The notes: generated by a model from the letters alone, not told the origin. DNA of 64,000 nucleotides from Dolosigranulum savutiense (GCF_039830095.1 NZ_CP142435.1:682001-746000); one strand, 5' to 3'. Shown: positions 1 through 12,416, counted from the stretch's first letter. A program made the numbers and translations.

Positions 1-740
1 ACACCCAGCTGCAAGTTAGACAACCAGTCTGATTCTGCAAAAATTTCACGCGGATCCCCTTGACGGCGCACTGTCCCGGCTTCCAACACAATTAAGTGAT
101 CCGCATATGTTGCCACATCATCCATCTGATGCGTCACTAAGACAATGGTTAATCCGTGTTCTTTATGTAAGCGATAGAACATATCCATGATTTCTTTTTG
201 CCCGCGTGGATCTAACCCGGCTGTCGGCTCATCCAGTACTAATACTTCCGGCTCTAAAGCCAACACCCCTGCAATCGCAACTCGGCGCATCTGTCCACCT
301 GACAAGTCGAAGGGAGATCGCTCCATAAAACTTTCATCTAATCCCACAACTTCTAACAAAGCTTCTGCCTTCGCTAATGCTTCTTCTTTCTCCACACCAA
401 AGTTGCGCGGACCAAAAGCAATATCTAAACCCACCGTCTCTTCAAATAACTGAGCTTCTGGAAATTGAAAGACAATCCCTACTTTTTTTCGCAATGGCTT
501 TAATTTTTTATTCTCACTCTCTGAAGTAATCGTCCGATCACCGATTTGTACCATACCTTCTGTTGGCGTCTTCAGTGCATTCAAGTGTTGCAAGACCGTT
601 GATTTTCCACTACCGGTATGACCAATCAGTGCGGTATATTTCCCAGTCTCAATCATTAAATTGACATCATAGAGTGCCCGACTTTCGAAAGGGGACCCTA
701 TTTGATAAGCATATCCTACATCTTGGAAACGGATGTCCAT
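1..740 (-). CDS. ecfA2: ECF transporter ATPase EcfA2 (3' end beyond window)
   Basis: One of the two ATPases that drive energy-coupling-factor importers for vitamins and metals, working at the inner face of the membrane with EcfA1, the transmembrane EcfT and interchangeable S components. Translating the minus strand from the ATG at 738-740 gives an ABC domain with Walker [10 protein letters not shown], a Q-loop (VFQFPEAQ), signature LSGGQMRR and Walker [14 protein letters not shown]; the DEPTAGLDP form is typical of EcfA2. The frame is still open at base 1, so the C-terminus (and probably ecfT) lies outside. The start lies inside the 3' end of ecfA1, a 25-nt overlap implying translational coupling. 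Confidence 0.93.
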   Translation of the reverse strand, partial: MDIRFQDVGYAYQIGSPFESRALYDVNLMIETGKYTALIGHTGSGKSTVLQHLNALKTPTEGMVQIGDRTITSESENKKLKPLRKKVGIVFQFPEAQLFEETVGLDIAFGPRNFGVEKEEALAKAEALLEVVGLDESFMERSPFDLSGGQMRRVAIAGVLALEPEVLVLDEPTAGLDPRGQKEIMDMFYRLHKEHGLTIVLVTHQMDDVATYADHLIVLEAGTVRRQGDPREIFAESDWLSNLQLG

Positions 741-1555
741 AACCAATCAATCAACCCTTCTTTTGTTAAGTAATCATCTGGCACCTTAATATTCTCTTGT
801 GCCAAGGCTTGCTTCAACCGCTCAGGAAACGGTACATCAAGTCCATAAGACATTAGATTCTTCGTCTGCGAAAAAATAGCTTCTGGTTTATCGTGATCAA
901 TAATTCGACCACTCTTCATTACCAATACACGGTCACTCGCTGCCGCTTCATCAACATCGTGTGTAATAGAAAGCACCGTTAAATTCTCTCGTTCTTTCAC
1001 TTCTTTTACTGTCTGCAATACTTCCCGACGCCCGCGTGGATCCAACATGCTTGTCGCTTCATCTAGAATCATAATCTTGGGCTTCAGGGCCACAATACCA
1101 GCAATAGCTACCCGCTGCTTTTGCCCACCTGACAGACGTGCGGGTTCTTTTTCAGCGAAGTCCGCCATGCCTACTTGAGCGAGGGCTTGCTCGATTCGCT
1201 CAATCATTTCCGGTCGTGGTACACCCAGATTTTCCAGTCCAAATGCGACATCATCTTGCACGGTAGCACCGACAAACTGATTATCTGGATTTTGAAATAC
1301 CATACCGACCCGTTGCCGAATATCCCACACATTTTCCATCGTTAAGTCCAGACCATCAACTTGAACCATGCCTTCTTGAGGAGCGATCAAGCCATTTAAA
1401 GTTTTCGCTAGAGTTGACTTCCCCGATCCATTGGGTCCCACGATACTCAACCATTCCCCCTGCTTGACGGAGAAGGACACATCATTCAACGCCAAGTGGT
1501 CATCATCTATATTATATTTATACTTTATATTGTTCACTGTAATGATATCTGACAT
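716..1555 (-). CDS. ecfA1: ECF transporter ATPase EcfA1
   Basis: 279-aa partner ATPase of EcfA2 in the energy-coupling-factor module. Visible motifs: Walker [10 protein letters not shown] near residues 41-49, Q-loop VFQNPDNQ, signature LSGGQKQR, Walker [14 protein letters not shown] and the H-loop ITHD. The DEATSMLD form distinguishes EcfA1 from EcfA2. In most Firmicutes the ecfA1-ecfA2-ecfT genes directly follow rplQ; here an amidase gene lies between, so ecfA1 probably has its own promoter (see 1625-1652). Confidence 0.95.
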   Translation of the reverse strand: MSDIITVNNIKYKYNIDDDHLALNDVSFSVKQGEWLSIVGPNGSGKSTLAKTLNGLIAPQEGMVQVDGLDLTMENVWDIRQRVGMVFQNPDNQFVGATVQDDVAFGLENLGVPRPEMIERIEQALAQVGMADFAEKEPARLSGGQKQRVAIAGIVALKPKIMILDEATSMLDPRGRREVLQTVKEVKERENLTVLSITHDVDEAAASDRVLVMKSGRIIDHDKPEAIFSQTKNLMSYGLDVPFPERLKQALAQENIKVPDDYLTKEGLIDWLWTSVSKM

Positions 1556-1624
1556 ACTATTAACTCCAATATTCTAGGGTATAAAATTGACACTCAATGG
1601 TTCAATATTACCAAAAATAGCCTC

Positions 1625-1652
1625 TTAATACAATCTTAATCAGCTTTTTCAA
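1625..1652 (-). promoter_or_regulatory. Candidate sigma-A promoter for ecfA1-ecfA2
   Basis: On the minus strand TTGAAA (1647-1652) is followed, after a 16-bp spacer, by TATTAA (1625-1630), about 70 nt upstream of the ecfA1 ATG. Both hexamers match the consensus only approximately. A local promoter makes sense because the amidase gene separates ecfA1 from the ribosomal operon. Confidence 0.4.
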
Positions 1653-1688
1653 GGTAAAATGTGTGCGAGTTGTAAGTCAATGGCGCCC

Positions 1689-3185
1689 TTATTTTCTCCA
1701 CTCATTATCTAATCTTTCGATACCTGTCTGTAAGTGTCCCGCTTCTTCTAATTGTAGTGCGAGTTGTAATAAAAGATAATCTTTCCCTTTCCCTGTCCAG
1801 AAGTGTGTGCCAATCGGGTAGCCCTCTGACGTCATAAAGAGGGGCAGACTAATCGCAGGTTGACCGGCAATATTTTGGCTGAAAGCATAGCCCATATAGT
1901 CATGTCCGCTTTTATACATCCGCATAATAAGCTCTTCTATTTCACCTGCTGATAACTGCTCGGCTTGTCCCATCTCCTGCTCATAAGTCCTATATCCAAA
2001 CTGATCATGCTTCGGTGCTGGACCATCTGTTATCGGTGTCAATGCGAGATCATAATTTGCAATAAAATTTTCGCGCTGAACGGTATACTGATCCCAGAAA
2101 TTTAATATACTAGATAATTCATACCCAGGAATTTTTTCTCCCGCTTTATACATCACCCAAGTCATCGGTTCCATATCTTGTCTAGTTAAGCGTCGTCCTA
2201 ATGTATCCTCTAATTTATGGAACATCTCAGCAGCGCCGATACTTGTTACTTTATAATATGTTCTCAATAACTTCTTATCATCCGTATGAGGCGCAACCTC
2301 GATTAATTCATGCCCCAGTGCTTCCAATAAACGAACAGCTTTTGTTATATTATCTTTACTCGTCTTCGAAACGGAGGCCCCGATAGGAGATGTATAAGAA
2401 AAGGCAATTTTAAGCGATTGATCAATTGGTTGCAGTCTATCTTCTGATAACACAGGAAGGTTAAATGGTGCTTCAACTTGGTCAGCCTCTAATGTTTTTA
2501 ATAAAGTCCATGTGTCTCTCACTGAACGCGTGAGTGCAAAGTCAACTGCATTCCCATGACCTCTCCGGTAGCCACTTGGTCCCACAATAATACGTCCACG
2601 AGATGGCTTCAATCCAATAACTCCACTAAAGCTCGCGGGCAAACGAATACTACCGCCACCATCACTCGCCATTGTAACCGGTACGATTCCTGCTTTTAAT
2701 GCCGCCGCTGCACCCCCACTAGATCCTCCTGCATTACGTGTTAAATCAAACGGTGTACGGACATGCCCCGTATAGGTTGAATCACTAATCCCTTTAAAGG
2801 CAAACTCCGGTACATTGCTACGTCCCACAATAATAAAACCCGCCTCAATAATACGCTCCACAACATAATCTGTTGTTTCCGCAATATTCTGGTGAAGTAA
2901 TTGTGATCCACTAGTCGCTGGAAAACCTGCCTGTTGTTGGCCCACATCTTTCAATAAGGTAGGAACTCCATAGAATGGCGGTAAAGTATGTAATTTATCT
3001 TTGTTCTCATCCAATACTTGAGCACGTTTTAATGCATATTCCTTTTGGACATGGGTCACCGCGTTAAGCATAGGATTTAAAGACTCGATATTCGCTAATG
3101 CCCGCTTCACTAACTCAACTGAGGTGACCTTATCTTGCTTAATTAGATTAGCATAATAAGTTGCATCTTCTGTAAATAAATTCAT
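1689..3185 (-). CDS. Amidase (amidase signature family)
   Basis: 498-aa enzyme of the amidase signature family, which hydrolyses amide bonds through a Ser-cisSer-Lys triad. The triad is visible: Lys in LLKDVG, the glycine/serine signature GGSSGGAAAA, and the nucleophile region MASDGGGSIRLP. The overall form resembles 6-aminohexanoate-cyclic-dimer-hydrolase-like and GatA-like amidases, but it is not GatA because no gatC/gatB neighbours are present; the substrate is unknown. No signal peptide, so cytoplasmic. The ATG at 3183-3185 is preferred over upstream in-frame ATGs because GAAGGAG sits 8-9 nt before it. It lies between rplQ and ecfA1, separated from the ribosomal operon by hairpins, and so looks like an insertion into a normally conserved gene order. 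Confidence 0.85.
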   Translation of the reverse strand: MNLFTEDATYYANLIKQDKVTSVELVKRALANIESLNPMLNAVTHVQKEYALKRAQVLDENKDKLHTLPPFYGVPTLLKDVGQQQAGFPATSGSQLLHQNIAETTDYVVERIIEAGFIIVGRSNVPEFAFKGISDSTYTGHVRTPFDLTRNAGGSSGGAAAALKAGIVPVTMASDGGGSIRLPASFSGVIGLKPSRGRIIVGPSGYRRGHGNAVDFALTRSVRDTWTLLKTLEADQVEAPFNLPVLSEDRLQPIDQSLKIAFSYTSPIGASVSKTSKDNITKAVRLLEALGHELIEVAPHTDDKKLLRTYYKVTSIGAAEMFHKLEDTLGRRLTRQDMEPMTWVMYKAGEKIPGYELSSILNFWDQYTVQRENFIANYDLALTPITDGPAPKHDQFGYRTYEQEMGQAEQLSAGEIEELIMRMYKSGHDYMGYAFSQNIAGQPAISLPLFMTSEGYPIGTHFWTGKGKDYLLLQLALQLEEAGHLQTGIERLDNEWRK

Positions 3186-3299
3186 TAAGCCCACTCCTTC
3201 GTTCGAATTAAATACCATCATTATTATGACACACCATTTAAATAATCAAAAGAAAGACAACTTATTTTGTATACAATATTGTTCAATGAAAATTATGTA

Positions 3300-3396
3300 T
3301 AAAAAAAGCACTCTTGATATATGGTGTTTTCCTAGGAGATAATTTCTCCTAGGAAAACTAGAGCTAGACACTTGGTCACTTAATTTTCATTAAGTG
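3300..3396 (-). terminator. Terminator region of the ribosomal protein operon
   Basis: Two perfect inverted repeats follow rplQ in the direction of transcription: an 8-bp stem CACTTAAT/ATTAAGTG (3377-3396, 4-nt loop), then a 14-bp stem (3326-3339 with 3345-3358, 5-nt loop). A run of seven T on the minus strand (3301-3307) follows about 18 nt beyond the second stem. The long stem probably ends or attenuates operon transcription; the T-tract is further away than in a classical intrinsic terminator. Confidence 0.6.
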
Positions 3397-3446
3397 CCAT
3401 CATCATAACGCTCCATACATCGTAAGTGTTTTATCAAAACTTAAAA

Positions 3447-3866
3447 TTATTCTTCTTCAGCTTCTTGTTCTACTACTTCGCCTTTTTCAACGAATTCTAG
3501 AATAGCCATCGGTGCGCCGTCTCCGCGACGAGGTTCAGTGTTTAATACGCGAGTGTATCCACCGTTACGGTTTTCAAATCGAACAGCGATATCATCGAAC
3601 AATTTTTGAAGTGTTGACTGTACGATGATTTCATCTTCCGTTTCGCCGACTTCAGCTAATTCATTACGTAAGAAAGCTGCTGCTTGACGTCGTGCGTGTA
3701 AGTCACCACGTTTACCAAGTGTGACCATTTTTTCTGCTAGACGTTGTGTTTCTTTCGCACGAGTTTTTGTGGTCTTGATACGGTCATTAATAATCAAATC
3801 AGATACTAAATCACGCAACATAGCCTTACGTTGTGAACTTGTACGTCCTAATTTGCGGTATCCCAT
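3447..3866 (-). CDS. rplQ: 50S ribosomal protein L17
   Basis: 139-aa large-subunit protein near the polypeptide exit tunnel. It begins [20 protein letters not shown], the canonical L17 N-terminus, and is slightly longer than the usual ~127 aa because of a Glu-rich tail (EQEAEEE at the end). Last gene of the operon, 25 nt after rpoA, with GGAGGAG before its ATG. Confidence 0.97.
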   Translation of the reverse strand: MGYRKLGRTSSQRKAMLRDLVSDLIINDRIKTTKTRAKETQRLAEKMVTLGKRGDLHARRQAAAFLRNELAEVGETEDEIIVQSTLQKLFDDIAVRFENRNGGYTRVLNTEPRRGDGAPMAILEFVEKGEVVEQEAEEE

Positions 3867-3891
3867 AATGTATCTCCTCCTTCGTCTTAAA

Positions 3892-4833
3892 TTATTCTTC
3901 TTGTAAGCTTAAATCAAGCTCAGCTAATTTATTTTTCACTTCTTCAAGTGATTTACGTCCAAGATTTCGAACTTTCATCATTTCTGACTCCGTTTTTCCA
4001 GTAAGTTCTTGTACGGTATTAATGCCTGCTCGCTTCAAGCAGTTGTATGAACGTACAGATAAATCAAGCTCTTCGATAGTCATCTCAAGCATTTTTTCCA
4101 TCTGTGTTTCTTCTTTTTCTACCATGATTTCAGCATCGCGTGCTTCTTCAGTTAGATTGACGAAGATATCTAAGTGCTCAGTCATGATCTTCGCAGCTAA
4201 GCTTAGACCATCTTCTGGTGAAATAGAACCGTCAGTCCATACATCTAATGTTAATTTATCGAATTGATCTTGTTCGCCAACTCGCGTGTTTTCTACATTA
4301 TAGTTCACGCGTTTGATTGGGGTATAAATTGAATCAATCGGTAGCACTCCAATAGGCATATCATCATGTTTATTGTCTTCAGCGTCAACGTAACCACGGC
4401 CACGTTCTGCTTCCATACGAATGTGCAGATGTCCACCTTCAGATACGGTGCATAAATATAAATCAGGATTCATAATCTCGACATCGCTATCGTGAATGAT
4501 GTCGCCAGCTGTTACTTCAGCTGCTCCTTCAATATCCAATTCAATTGTTTTTGTTTCTTCAGTGTGGAGCTTTAAAGCAAGTTTCTTCAAGTTCAAGATG
4601 ATCGCTGTGACATCTTCTACCACACCATCAATGGCTGTAAATTCGTGCAAAACACCATCAATTTGAATGTTTGTCACGGCAGCACCAGGCAGTGATGATA
4701 ATAAAATACGGCGCAATGAATTACCAAGAGTGGTTCCGTATCCACGTTCTAGTGGATCGATCACAAACTTACCGAATTTTCCATCTTCGCTGACCTCAAC
4801 TGTTTCAATAACTGGCTTTTCAATTTCAATCAT
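3892..4833 (-). CDS. rpoA: RNA polymerase alpha subunit
   Basis: 313-aa subunit that nucleates core RNA polymerase assembly and contacts UP elements and activators. The N-terminal dimerisation domain ([20 protein letters not shown]) and the C-terminal helix-hairpin-helix domain ([19 protein letters not shown] ... [12 protein letters not shown]) are both intact. The frame stays open 21 nt upstream to a TTG, but the ATG at 4831-4833 ([10 protein letters not shown]) matches the family and has AAAGGA before it. Located 67 nt after rpsK, in the standard alpha-operon position. Confidence 0.97.
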   Translation of the reverse strand: MIEIEKPVIETVEVSEDGKFGKFVIDPLERGYGTTLGNSLRRILLSSLPGAAVTNIQIDGVLHEFTAIDGVVEDVTAIILNLKKLALKLHTEETKTIELDIEGAAEVTAGDIIHDSDVEIMNPDLYLCTVSEGGHLHIRMEAERGRGYVDAEDNKHDDMPIGVLPIDSIYTPIKRVNYNVENTRVGEQDQFDKLTLDVWTDGSISPEDGLSLAAKIMTEHLDIFVNLTEEARDAEIMVEKEETQMEKMLEMTIEELDLSVRSYNCLKRAGINTVQELTGKTESEMMKVRNLGRKSLEEVKNKLAELDLSLQEE

Positions 4834-4900
4834 TTGGTCCTTTACCCCTTTCAAAACGTTGTCAACGTCATAGTCTGTTCATTACATTGCAATATTATGA

Positions 4901-5299
4901 TTAGACGCGACGACGTTTTGGAGGTCGGCATCCGTTGTGTGGTACAGGTGTAACATCTTTAATTGCGGTAACATCTAATCCAGTTGCTTGTAGTGAACGA
5001 ATAGCTGCTTCACGACCGCTTCCTGGCCCTTTAACTGATACCTCAACAGATTTCATACCATTTTCCATACCACCTTTAGCAGCTGCTTCAGCCGCCATTT
5101 GTGCAGCGAATGGTGTTGATTTACGAGAACCTTTGAATCCTAATTGTCCCGCAGATGACCATGAAATAGCGTTCCCTTGAACATCTGTAATCATTACAAT
5201 AGTGTTGTTGAATGTTGAACGGATGTGAGCTACACCATGCTCAATATTCTTTCTCTGCTTACGTTTACGTGAACGTTTTGGTTTTCTTCCTTTAGCCAT
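4901..5299 (-). CDS. rpsK: 30S ribosomal protein S11
   Basis: 132-aa protein of the 30S platform that helps form the mRNA exit path and Shine-Dalgarno cleft. It has the family C-terminus [18 protein letters not shown] and a basic N-terminus ([14 protein letters not shown]). 32 nt downstream of rpsM in the usual order, with AGGAGG before the ATG. Confidence 0.97.
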   Translation of the reverse strand: MAKGRKPKRSRKRKQRKNIEHGVAHIRSTFNNTIVMITDVQGNAISWSSAGQLGFKGSRKSTPFAAQMAAEAAAKGGMENGMKSVEVSVKGPGSGREAAIRSLQATGLDVTAIKDVTPVPHNGCRPPKRRRV

Positions 5300-5331
5300 G
5301 AAAATACCTCCTTACTTTATTTAATGATTAA

Positions 5332-5697
5332 TTATTTTTTCTTACCAGCAATTGCAACCGCTGGGCCTTTACGTGTACGTGCATTGTTCTTAGTTCGTTG
5401 TCCACGAACTGGAAGACCTTTACGGTGTCTGATGCCTCGGTATGAACCAATTTCTTGCAATCGTTTGATGTTTTGGTTCACTTCACGGCGCAAGTCACCT
5501 TCGACTTTTAGTTTGTCGACTTCAGCACGAATCGCGTCAAGCTGATCATTAGTCAACTCATTTACGCGTGTTTCTTCCGGTACGTTTACTGCTGCTAGAA
5601 CTTTTTGAGCAGTTGTTTTACCAATTCCGTAGATGTAAGTTAATGAAATAACAATATGTTTATCTCGTGGAATATCTACTCCAGCAATACGAGCCAT
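5332..5697 (-). CDS. rpsM: 30S ribosomal protein S13
   Basis: 121-aa head protein of the small subunit that contacts P-site tRNA and forms bridges to the 50S. The N-terminal [21 protein letters not shown] and the motif [19 protein letters not shown] are diagnostic. 30 nt after rpmJ; AAAGGAGG precedes the ATG. Confidence 0.97.
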   Translation of the reverse strand: MARIAGVDIPRDKHIVISLTYIYGIGKTTAQKVLAAVNVPEETRVNELTNDQLDAIRAEVDKLKVEGDLRREVNQNIKRLQEIGSYRGIRHRKGLPVRGQRTKNNARTRKGPAVAIAGKKK

Positions 5698-5727
5698 AAT
5701 TTAACCTCCTTTTTATTTAACGTTTAA

Positions 5728-5841
5728 TTAACCTTGACGTTGTTTGTGTTTAGGGTTTTCACAAATCACCATAACTTTACCGTTACGACGAACAATTTTA
5801 CATTTATCACACATTTTTTTGACGGATGCTCTTACCTTCAC
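5728..5841 (-). CDS. rpmJ: 50S ribosomal protein L36 (GTG start)
   Basis: 37-aa zinc-ribbon protein of the large subunit. Translating the minus strand from GTG at 5839-5841 gives [19 protein letters not shown] and then [18 protein letters not shown]. The zinc ligands are Cys11, Cys14 and Cys27 (followed by His32), so this is the Cys-containing (C+) paralogue. AAAGGAGG sits 7 nt before the GTG; no ATG fits the family N-terminus. It lies between infA and rpsM as in Bacillus. Confidence 0.95.
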   Translation of the reverse strand: MKVRASVKKMCDKCKIVRRNGKVMVICENPKHKQRQG

Positions 5842-5919
5842 TTGTATAACCTCCTTTTGTATCTCTAGGTTCAACTAAATTCTGACACCGCTGGAAACAA
5901 CTACATAAAGTCATTCCTT

Positions 5920-5936
5920 GAGGTGTCTATCACCTC
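5920..5936. other. Small hairpin in the infA-rpmJ spacer
   Basis: A perfect 6-bp stem GAGGTG/CACCTC with a 5-nt loop lies in the 121-nt gap between infA and rpmJ, one of the longest gaps in the operon. No T-run follows, so it is not an intrinsic terminator; it could be an RNA-processing or stability element. Confidence 0.35.
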
Positions 5937-5962
5937 GATTTACCAAGTGCGGAGTCTATCGA

Positions 5963-6181
5963 TTATTTATAACGGTACGTGATGCGCCCTTTTGTAAGAT
6001 CATATGGCGACATTTCGACTGTTACTTTATCTCCAGGTAGAATTCGAATATAATTCATACGAATCTTACCTGAAACGTGTGCAAGAATCTCGTGATCATT
6101 TTCCAATTCTACTTTAAACATTGCATTGGGTAAGGTCTCGACAACGACACCTTCTACCTCAATAACGTCTTCTTTTGCCAT
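5963..6181 (-). CDS. infA: Translation initiation factor IF-1
   Basis: 72-aa OB-fold protein that occupies the ribosomal A site during initiation. The sequence [19 protein letters not shown] through GRITYRYK covers the whole family length. The frame continues 34 codons upstream, but MAKEDVIE is the conserved start and AAAGGAGG lies just before the ATG at 6179-6181. It has unusually long spacers on both sides (123 and 121 nt), suggesting locally adjusted expression. Confidence 0.97.
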   Translation of the reverse strand: MAKEDVIEVEGVVVETLPNAMFKVELENDHEILAHVSGKIRMNYIRILPGDKVTVEMSPYDLTKGRITYRYK

Positions 6182-6271
6182 GGATGTTTTCCTCCTTTGA
6201 CATCTGTCACATACAAATACAAGTAAGCACAGTGACTTACTGCATTTTTCATTTGAATTGACACTCTTATT

Positions 6272-6300
6272 ATGGTAACACAAATGACGGATGATTACAA
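6272..6300 (-). promoter_or_regulatory. Possible internal promoter upstream of infA
   Basis: In the 123-nt adk-infA gap the minus strand reads TTGTAA (6295-6300), a 17-bp spacer, then TACCAT (6272-6277). Both boxes deviate from consensus. An internal promoter here would raise infA-rpmJ-rpsMK-rpoA-rplQ expression relative to upstream genes. Confidence 0.33.
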
Positions 6301-6304
6301 GTTG

Positions 6305-8285
<1,981 letters not shown>

Positions 8286-8289
8286 AGTC

Positions 8290-8730
8290 TTAGACCACCT
8301 CTACAGTTCCGCCATTGTTCTCAATTGCTTCTTTTGCACTATTAGAGAATTTGTGTGCTTTCACTGTTAGTTTTTTCTCAAGTTTTCCTCGACCTAAGAT
8401 TTTCACACCTGATTTAACTTTTTTGATCATACCGATCTCTTGTAATAATTCTGGTGTTACTTCTGTTCCATCGTCAAAGTTATTTAAATTCTCAAGGTTA
8501 ACAATTGCATACTCTTTACGGTTAATGTTTGTAAATCCACGTTTTGGCAATGTTTGGAAGAGTGGTGTTTGACCACCTTCGAAGCCTAGACGTACACCTC
8601 CACCGGAACGAGATTTTTGTCCGTGCTCACCACGGCCGGCTGTGTTCCCTTGTCCACTTGATGGACCACGAGCAATTCGTTTTTTAGAATGACGTGAACC
8701 TTCTGCAGGTTTTAATTCATGAAGTTTCAT
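8290..8730 (-). CDS. rplO: 50S ribosomal protein L15
   Basis: 146-aa large-subunit assembly protein. It starts [19 protein letters not shown] and contains the Gly/Arg-rich extension [18 protein letters not shown] that threads into 23S rRNA. 36 nt after rpmD; AAAAGGAGG precedes the ATG. Confidence 0.97.
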   Translation of the reverse strand: MKLHELKPAEGSRHSKKRIARGPSSGQGNTAGRGEHGQKSRSGGGVRLGFEGGQTPLFQTLPKRGFTNINRKEYAIVNLENLNNFDDGTEVTPELLQEIGMIKKVKSGVKILGRGKLEKKLTVKAHKFSNSAKEAIENNGGTVEVV

Positions 8731-8766
8731 AAATCTGGCACCTCCTTTTATTGATTTAAAAAATAA

Positions 8767-8949
8767 TTAGTCTAATTCTTGTACTTCTACTAAGTGTTGT
8801 ACTTTGTTGATTGCGCCACGGATTGCAGCATTGTCTTCTTTGATAACTTGAGAGTTCAGTCTCTTAAGTCCTAAAGATTGAATGATTTTATGCTGAGTTT
8901 GTGGACGACCAATCAAACTTTTTTTCAATGTAATTTGTAAGTTTGCCAT
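8767..8949 (-). CDS. rpmD: 50S ribosomal protein L30
   Basis: 60-aa protein beginning [19 protein letters not shown], the standard short bacterial L30. It follows rpsE by 13 nt and precedes rplO, as in other Firmicutes spc operons. Confidence 0.96.
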   Translation of the reverse strand: MANLQITLKKSLIGRPQTQHKIIQSLGLKRLNSQVIKEDNAAIRGAINKVQHLVEVQELD

Positions 8950-8962
8950 GAATTGTCCACTC

Positions 8963-9472
8963 CTATCCTAATAATTCTTCGACAGATTTACCACGCAATT
9001 TCGCAACATCTTCTGCTTTTTTAAGTTTAGTAATTCCATCTAATGTTGCACGAATCATGTTAATTGGTGTGTTTGAACCGAGTGATTTACTTGTAACATC
9101 GGCAACACCAGCTAATTCTAAGACGGCACGAACAGGTCCACCTGCTGATACTCCAGAACCGGCTACAGCTGGTTTAAGCATAACGCGTCCACCACTGTGC
9201 GAACCAATAACTTCGTGTTGAATTGTTGTGCCAACAGTTGGAACGTAAATTAGGTTTTGTTTTGCATCATCAATTGCTTTACGGATTGCTTCAGGTACTT
9301 CAAGAGCTTTACCTGTTCCTAATCCAACATGTCCTTCGCGATCGCCGACAACAACTACCGCAGCAAAGCGCATGTTACGTCCACCTTTAACAACTTTTGT
9401 TACTCGGTTGATCTCAACAACGCGATCTTCTAAGTCTAATGTTGCTGGATCAATGTGTTGATTCTTTACCAT
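8963..9472 (-). CDS. rpsE: 30S ribosomal protein S5
   Basis: 169-aa small-subunit protein acting in decoding fidelity and mRNA helicase activity at the entry tunnel. The N-terminal dsRNA-binding part ([19 protein letters not shown]) and the loop region [19 protein letters not shown] are conserved. 20 nt downstream of rplR, with AGGAGG before the start. Confidence 0.97.
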   Translation of the reverse strand: MVKNQHIDPATLDLEDRVVEINRVTKVVKGGRNMRFAAVVVVGDREGHVGLGTGKALEVPEAIRKAIDDAKQNLIYVPTVGTTIQHEVIGSHSGGRVMLKPAVAGSGVSAGGPVRAVLELAGVADVTSKSLGSNTPINMIRATLDGITKLKKAEDVAKLRGKSVEELLG

Positions 9473-9492
9473 ACAGTTTCTCCTCCTTTATC

Positions 9493-9852
9493 TTAGAATT
9501 CTAATCCATTTTGACGAGCAGCTTCAGCGAGTGCTTTTACACGTCCGTGGTATTTGTATCCTCCGCGGTCGAAGACAACTGTATCAATGTTGTTGTCTTT
9601 GGCACGCTTAGCAACTAATTCGCCAACTTTTGAAGCTTGATCAACTTTTGTACTGTCTTCTGAGACTTCCTCATCTAGACTAGATGCACTTGCGAGCGTT
9701 ACACCCTCTATGTCATCAATTACTTGCGCATAGATGTTTTTATTCGAACGAAACACGTTCAAACGTGGGCGCTCTGCAGTACCAAACATATCTCTACGAA
9801 TACGTTGATGGCGTTTTTTACGCACTTTATTTTTGTCTGGTTTTGTATTCAC
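9493..9852 (-). CDS. rplR: 50S ribosomal protein L18
   Basis: 119-aa 5S rRNA-binding protein that with L5 forms the central protuberance. [20 protein letters not shown] and the end [19 protein letters not shown] are diagnostic. The 51-nt gap from rplF is among the longer ones in this half of the operon. Confidence 0.97.
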   Translation of the reverse strand: MNTKPDKNKVRKKRHQRIRRDMFGTAERPRLNVFRSNKNIYAQVIDDIEGVTLASASSLDEEVSEDSTKVDQASKVGELVAKRAKDNNIDTVVFDRGGYKYHGRVKALAEAARQNGLEF

Positions 9853-9903
9853 AATGTCACCTCTTTATTTTAAATTTCTGTAATTTTCAGGCTACACTAG
9901 GAA

Positions 9904-10440
9904 TTATTTCCCAGTTTTACCTTCTTTACGACGAATGCGTTCGCCAGCATATTTAATTCCTTTACCTTTGTAAGGCTCAGGTGGTCTGATTTCACGAACT
10001 TTAGCTGCAAACTGTCCTACACGTTCCTTGCTTGCACCTTTCACAATAATAATTGTGTTTTTAGGTACTTCAACTTCGATTCCTTCTTCAGGTTCGAATT
10101 CTACAGGGTGTGATAAACCGACGTTCAGCACAAGGTTTTGTCCTTGTTTTTGGGCACGGTATCCAACCCCAACTAATTCAAGTTGTTTTTGGAATCCTTC
10201 GTGCACGCCTTCAACCATGTTAGCAACAACCGAACGAGTAGTTCCGTGCTGGATTCGTGCTTGTTTGCTATCATCTGGACGTTCACAAACGATTTCATCG
10301 TCTGAGATATTAATCTTGATGATTTCATTCAGTGTACGAGTTAGTTCCCCGTTTTTACCTTTGACTGTTAATTCATGTCCATTAAGTGTTACTTCAACAC
10401 CTTCAGGAATTGCAATAGGTTTATTTCCGATACGACTCAC
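9904..10440 (-). CDS. rplF: 50S ribosomal protein L6
   Basis: 178-aa protein near the sarcin-ricin loop and L7/L12 stalk base. It has the duplicated L6 fold, begins [19 protein letters not shown] and ends with the conserved [13 protein letters not shown] and a basic tail. Standard length; GGAGG precedes the ATG. Confidence 0.97.
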   Translation of the reverse strand: MSRIGNKPIAIPEGVEVTLNGHELTVKGKNGELTRTLNEIIKINISDDEIVCERPDDSKQARIQHGTTRSVVANMVEGVHEGFQKQLELVGVGYRAQKQGQNLVLNVGLSHPVEFEPEEGIEVEVPKNTIIIVKGASKERVGQFAAKVREIRPPEPYKGKGIKYAGERIRRKEGKTGK

Positions 10441-10488
10441 TGATCGGCACCTCCTTGTTAGTTTTTTAAGTTCAACGTTACAATTATC

Positions 10489-10887
10489 TTACCATACGTA
10501 AGCTATTACTTCGCCACCAACGTGCTTGCTACGAGCAACTTTATCCGTAACAACACCTTCTGATGTCGAAACAATTGCTATTCCTAAGCCATTTAGGACT
10601 TTTGGTACATCTTGAGCACCAGCATATACACGTAATCCTGGTTTTGAAATACGTTTAATCCCAGTGATAACACGTTCGCCCTCTTGTCCATACTTAAGAG
10701 TTAGCTTAAGCACGCCTTGTTTGTTATCTTCAATATATTCAACATCACGAATAAAACCTTCATCTTTTAAGATGTTTGCAATATCTCTTTTTAAATTTGA
10801 AGCTGGAACTTCTACTGTTTCGTGACGCGCTTCATTAGCATTACGAACACGAGTTAGAAAATCCGCTGTTGGATCTGTCATGACCAT
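10489..10887 (-). CDS. rpsH: 30S ribosomal protein S8
   Basis: 132-aa primary 16S rRNA-binding protein and, in other bacteria, a translational repressor of the spc operon. The [20 protein letters not shown] start matches Bacillus S8, supporting the first ATG, which has AAAGGAGG about 10 nt upstream. The C-terminal [13 protein letters not shown] motif is intact. Confidence 0.97.
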   Translation of the reverse strand: MVMTDPTADFLTRVRNANEARHETVEVPASNLKRDIANILKDEGFIRDVEYIEDNKQGVLKLTLKYGQEGERVITGIKRISKPGLRVYAGAQDVPKVLNGLGIAIVSTSEGVVTDKVARSKHVGGEVIAYVW

Positions 10888-10926
10888 TATCTAGTCGCCT
10901 CCTTTTGTCGTGTTATTTTTCTTAGT

Positions 10927-11112
10927 TTACCAACTTGCTTTTTTAAGACCTGGAATTTGTCCTTTATATGCTAATTCACGTAGACAAATTCGGCATAATT
11001 TGAATTTACGGTACACAGCATGTGGACGTCCGCAACGTTCACAACGAGTATATTCACGAGTTGAAAACTTCTTAGGCTTCTTCGCTTTTTCGACTAATGC
11101 TTTTCTAGCCAT
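10927..11112 (-). CDS. rpsN: 30S ribosomal protein S14, zinc type
   Basis: 61-aa head protein of the small subunit. The pair CERC (21-aa region) and CRIC (LCRICLREL) forms the four-Cys zinc site of the short type-Z S14, the zinc-replete form found in Gram-positive spc operons. 26 nt after rplE. Confidence 0.97.
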   Translation of the reverse strand: MARKALVEKAKKPKKFSTREYTRCERCGRPHAVYRKFKLCRICLRELAYKGQIPGLKKASW

Positions 11113-11138
11113 AGTTTTTCATTACCTCCTAATGTGTG

Positions 11139-11678
11139 TTATTTCTTAAACGGCATTCCCATTTGTTTTAAGAGCTCGCGGCCTTCTTCGTCTGTTTCAG
11201 CCGTTGTTACGATTGTAATATCTAATCCACGAACTTTATTGACGTCATCGAAGTCAATCTCTGGGAAAATTAATTGTTCTTTAACTCCCAATGTGTAATT
11301 TCCGCGTCCATCGAATGATTTTGGACTTACACCACGGAAATCACGAACACGAGGTAATGAAACTGAGACTAATTTGTCTAGGAATTCGTACATACGTTCT
11401 CCGCGCAAAGTCACTTTTGCTCCAATTGGCATTCCTTCACGCAAACGGAACGCAGCAATTGATTTTTTCGCACGAGTAATGATGGGTTTTTGCCCAGCAA
11501 TTAAAGCCAATTCCTCAACAGCTTTGTCTAAGTTTTTTGTATTAGAGACAGCATCTCCAACACCCATGTTCAAAACGATTTTGTCAACTCTTGGGACTTC
11601 CATCACTGATGAGTAGTTAAACTTCTCAACTAATGATGGTGATACTTCATTTTTAAATTTTTCACTAAGGCGTGACAT
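11139..11678 (-). CDS. rplE: 50S ribosomal protein L5
   Basis: 179-aa 5S rRNA-binding protein contacting P-site tRNA. The stretches [37 protein letters not shown] and [18 protein letters not shown] cover both halves of the L5 fold at normal length. Confidence 0.97.
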   Translation of the reverse strand: MSRLSEKFKNEVSPSLVEKFNYSSVMEVPRVDKIVLNMGVGDAVSNTKNLDKAVEELALIAGQKPIITRAKKSIAAFRLREGMPIGAKVTLRGERMYEFLDKLVSVSLPRVRDFRGVSPKSFDGRGNYTLGVKEQLIFPEIDFDDVNKVRGLDITIVTTAETDEEGRELLKQMGMPFKK

Positions 11679-11711
11679 AAATTAGTGTCCTCCCTTCTTA
11701 ATTTCTAATCT

Positions 11712-12014
11712 TTAAATTGCTTCACCTGATTTTTTAGCATACCGTACTTTTTTGCCATCTTCAAATCTAAAGCCTACGCGCGTTGGTTCACCTGATTTAG
11801 GATCAACCAATTGGACGTTAGAGACGTGAATTGGCGCTTCAGTTTCGACAATTCCACCTTCAGATTCCATTGATGGACGGGTATGTTTTTTAGCAATGTT
11901 TAAGCCTTCAACGATTACGCGGTTTTCTTTGGGAATGGCTTTAAGAACCGTTCCTTGTTTACCTTTTTCTTTACCGGTAATAACTTGGACTTTATCTCCT
12001 GTTTTTATAAACAT
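11712..12014 (-). CDS. rplX: 50S ribosomal protein L24
   Basis: 100-aa assembly initiator with an N-terminal KOW motif ([18 protein letters not shown]). The remaining sequence through [18 protein letters not shown] is typical. It lies between rplN and rplE, with 33-nt gaps on each side and AGGAGG before the ATG. Confidence 0.97.
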   Translation of the reverse strand: MFIKTGDKVQVITGKEKGKQGTVLKAIPKENRVIVEGLNIAKKHTRPSMESEGGIVETEAPIHVSNVQLVDPKSGEPTRVGFRFEDGKKVRYAKKSGEAI

Positions 12015-12047
12015 CTTTAGCGCACCTCCTTTTGACTTATATTTGAA

Positions 12048-12416
12048 CTATAGAACTTCCGGAGCTAACGAAATAATTCTCATAAAGTCATTGTCACGTA
12101 GTTCTCGAGCAACAGGTCCAAAAATACGTGTTCCTCGTGGTGCTTTATCTTCACGAACGATGACACAAGCATTTTCATCAAATTTGATATATGAACCATC
12201 TTTTCGGCGCAAGCCTGATTTCGAACGAACGATAACCGCTCGTGCAACATCACCTTTTTTAACAACGCCACCGGGTGTAGCATGTTTGACAGTAACGACA
12301 ACTTCATCCCCGATATTAGCAGTTTTTGCTCCTGATCCACCGAGCACCTTAATAACAAGTACTTCGCGGGCACCAGAGTTATCTGCAACTTTCATACGAC
12401 TTTCAGTTTGAATCAC
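12048..12416 (-). CDS. rplN: 50S ribosomal protein L14
   Basis: 122-aa protein at the 30S-50S interface (bridge B8) and the binding site of the silencing factor Rsf[20 protein letters not shown] and [14 protein letters not shown] are family hallmarks. Full length, AAAGGAGG before the start. Confidence 0.97.
   Translation of the reverse strand: MIQTESRMKVADNSGAREVLVIKVLGGSGAKTANIGDEVVVTVKHATPGGVVKKGDVARAVIVRSKSGLRRKDGSYIKFDENACVIVREDKAPRGTRIFGPVARELRDNDFMRIISLAPEVL

Noticed and set aside
11896-12411. 171-codon open frame on the plus strand opposite rplX and rplN
   Set aside because: Antisense to two universal ribosomal genes, Ser/Thr-rich shadow composition, no start signal.
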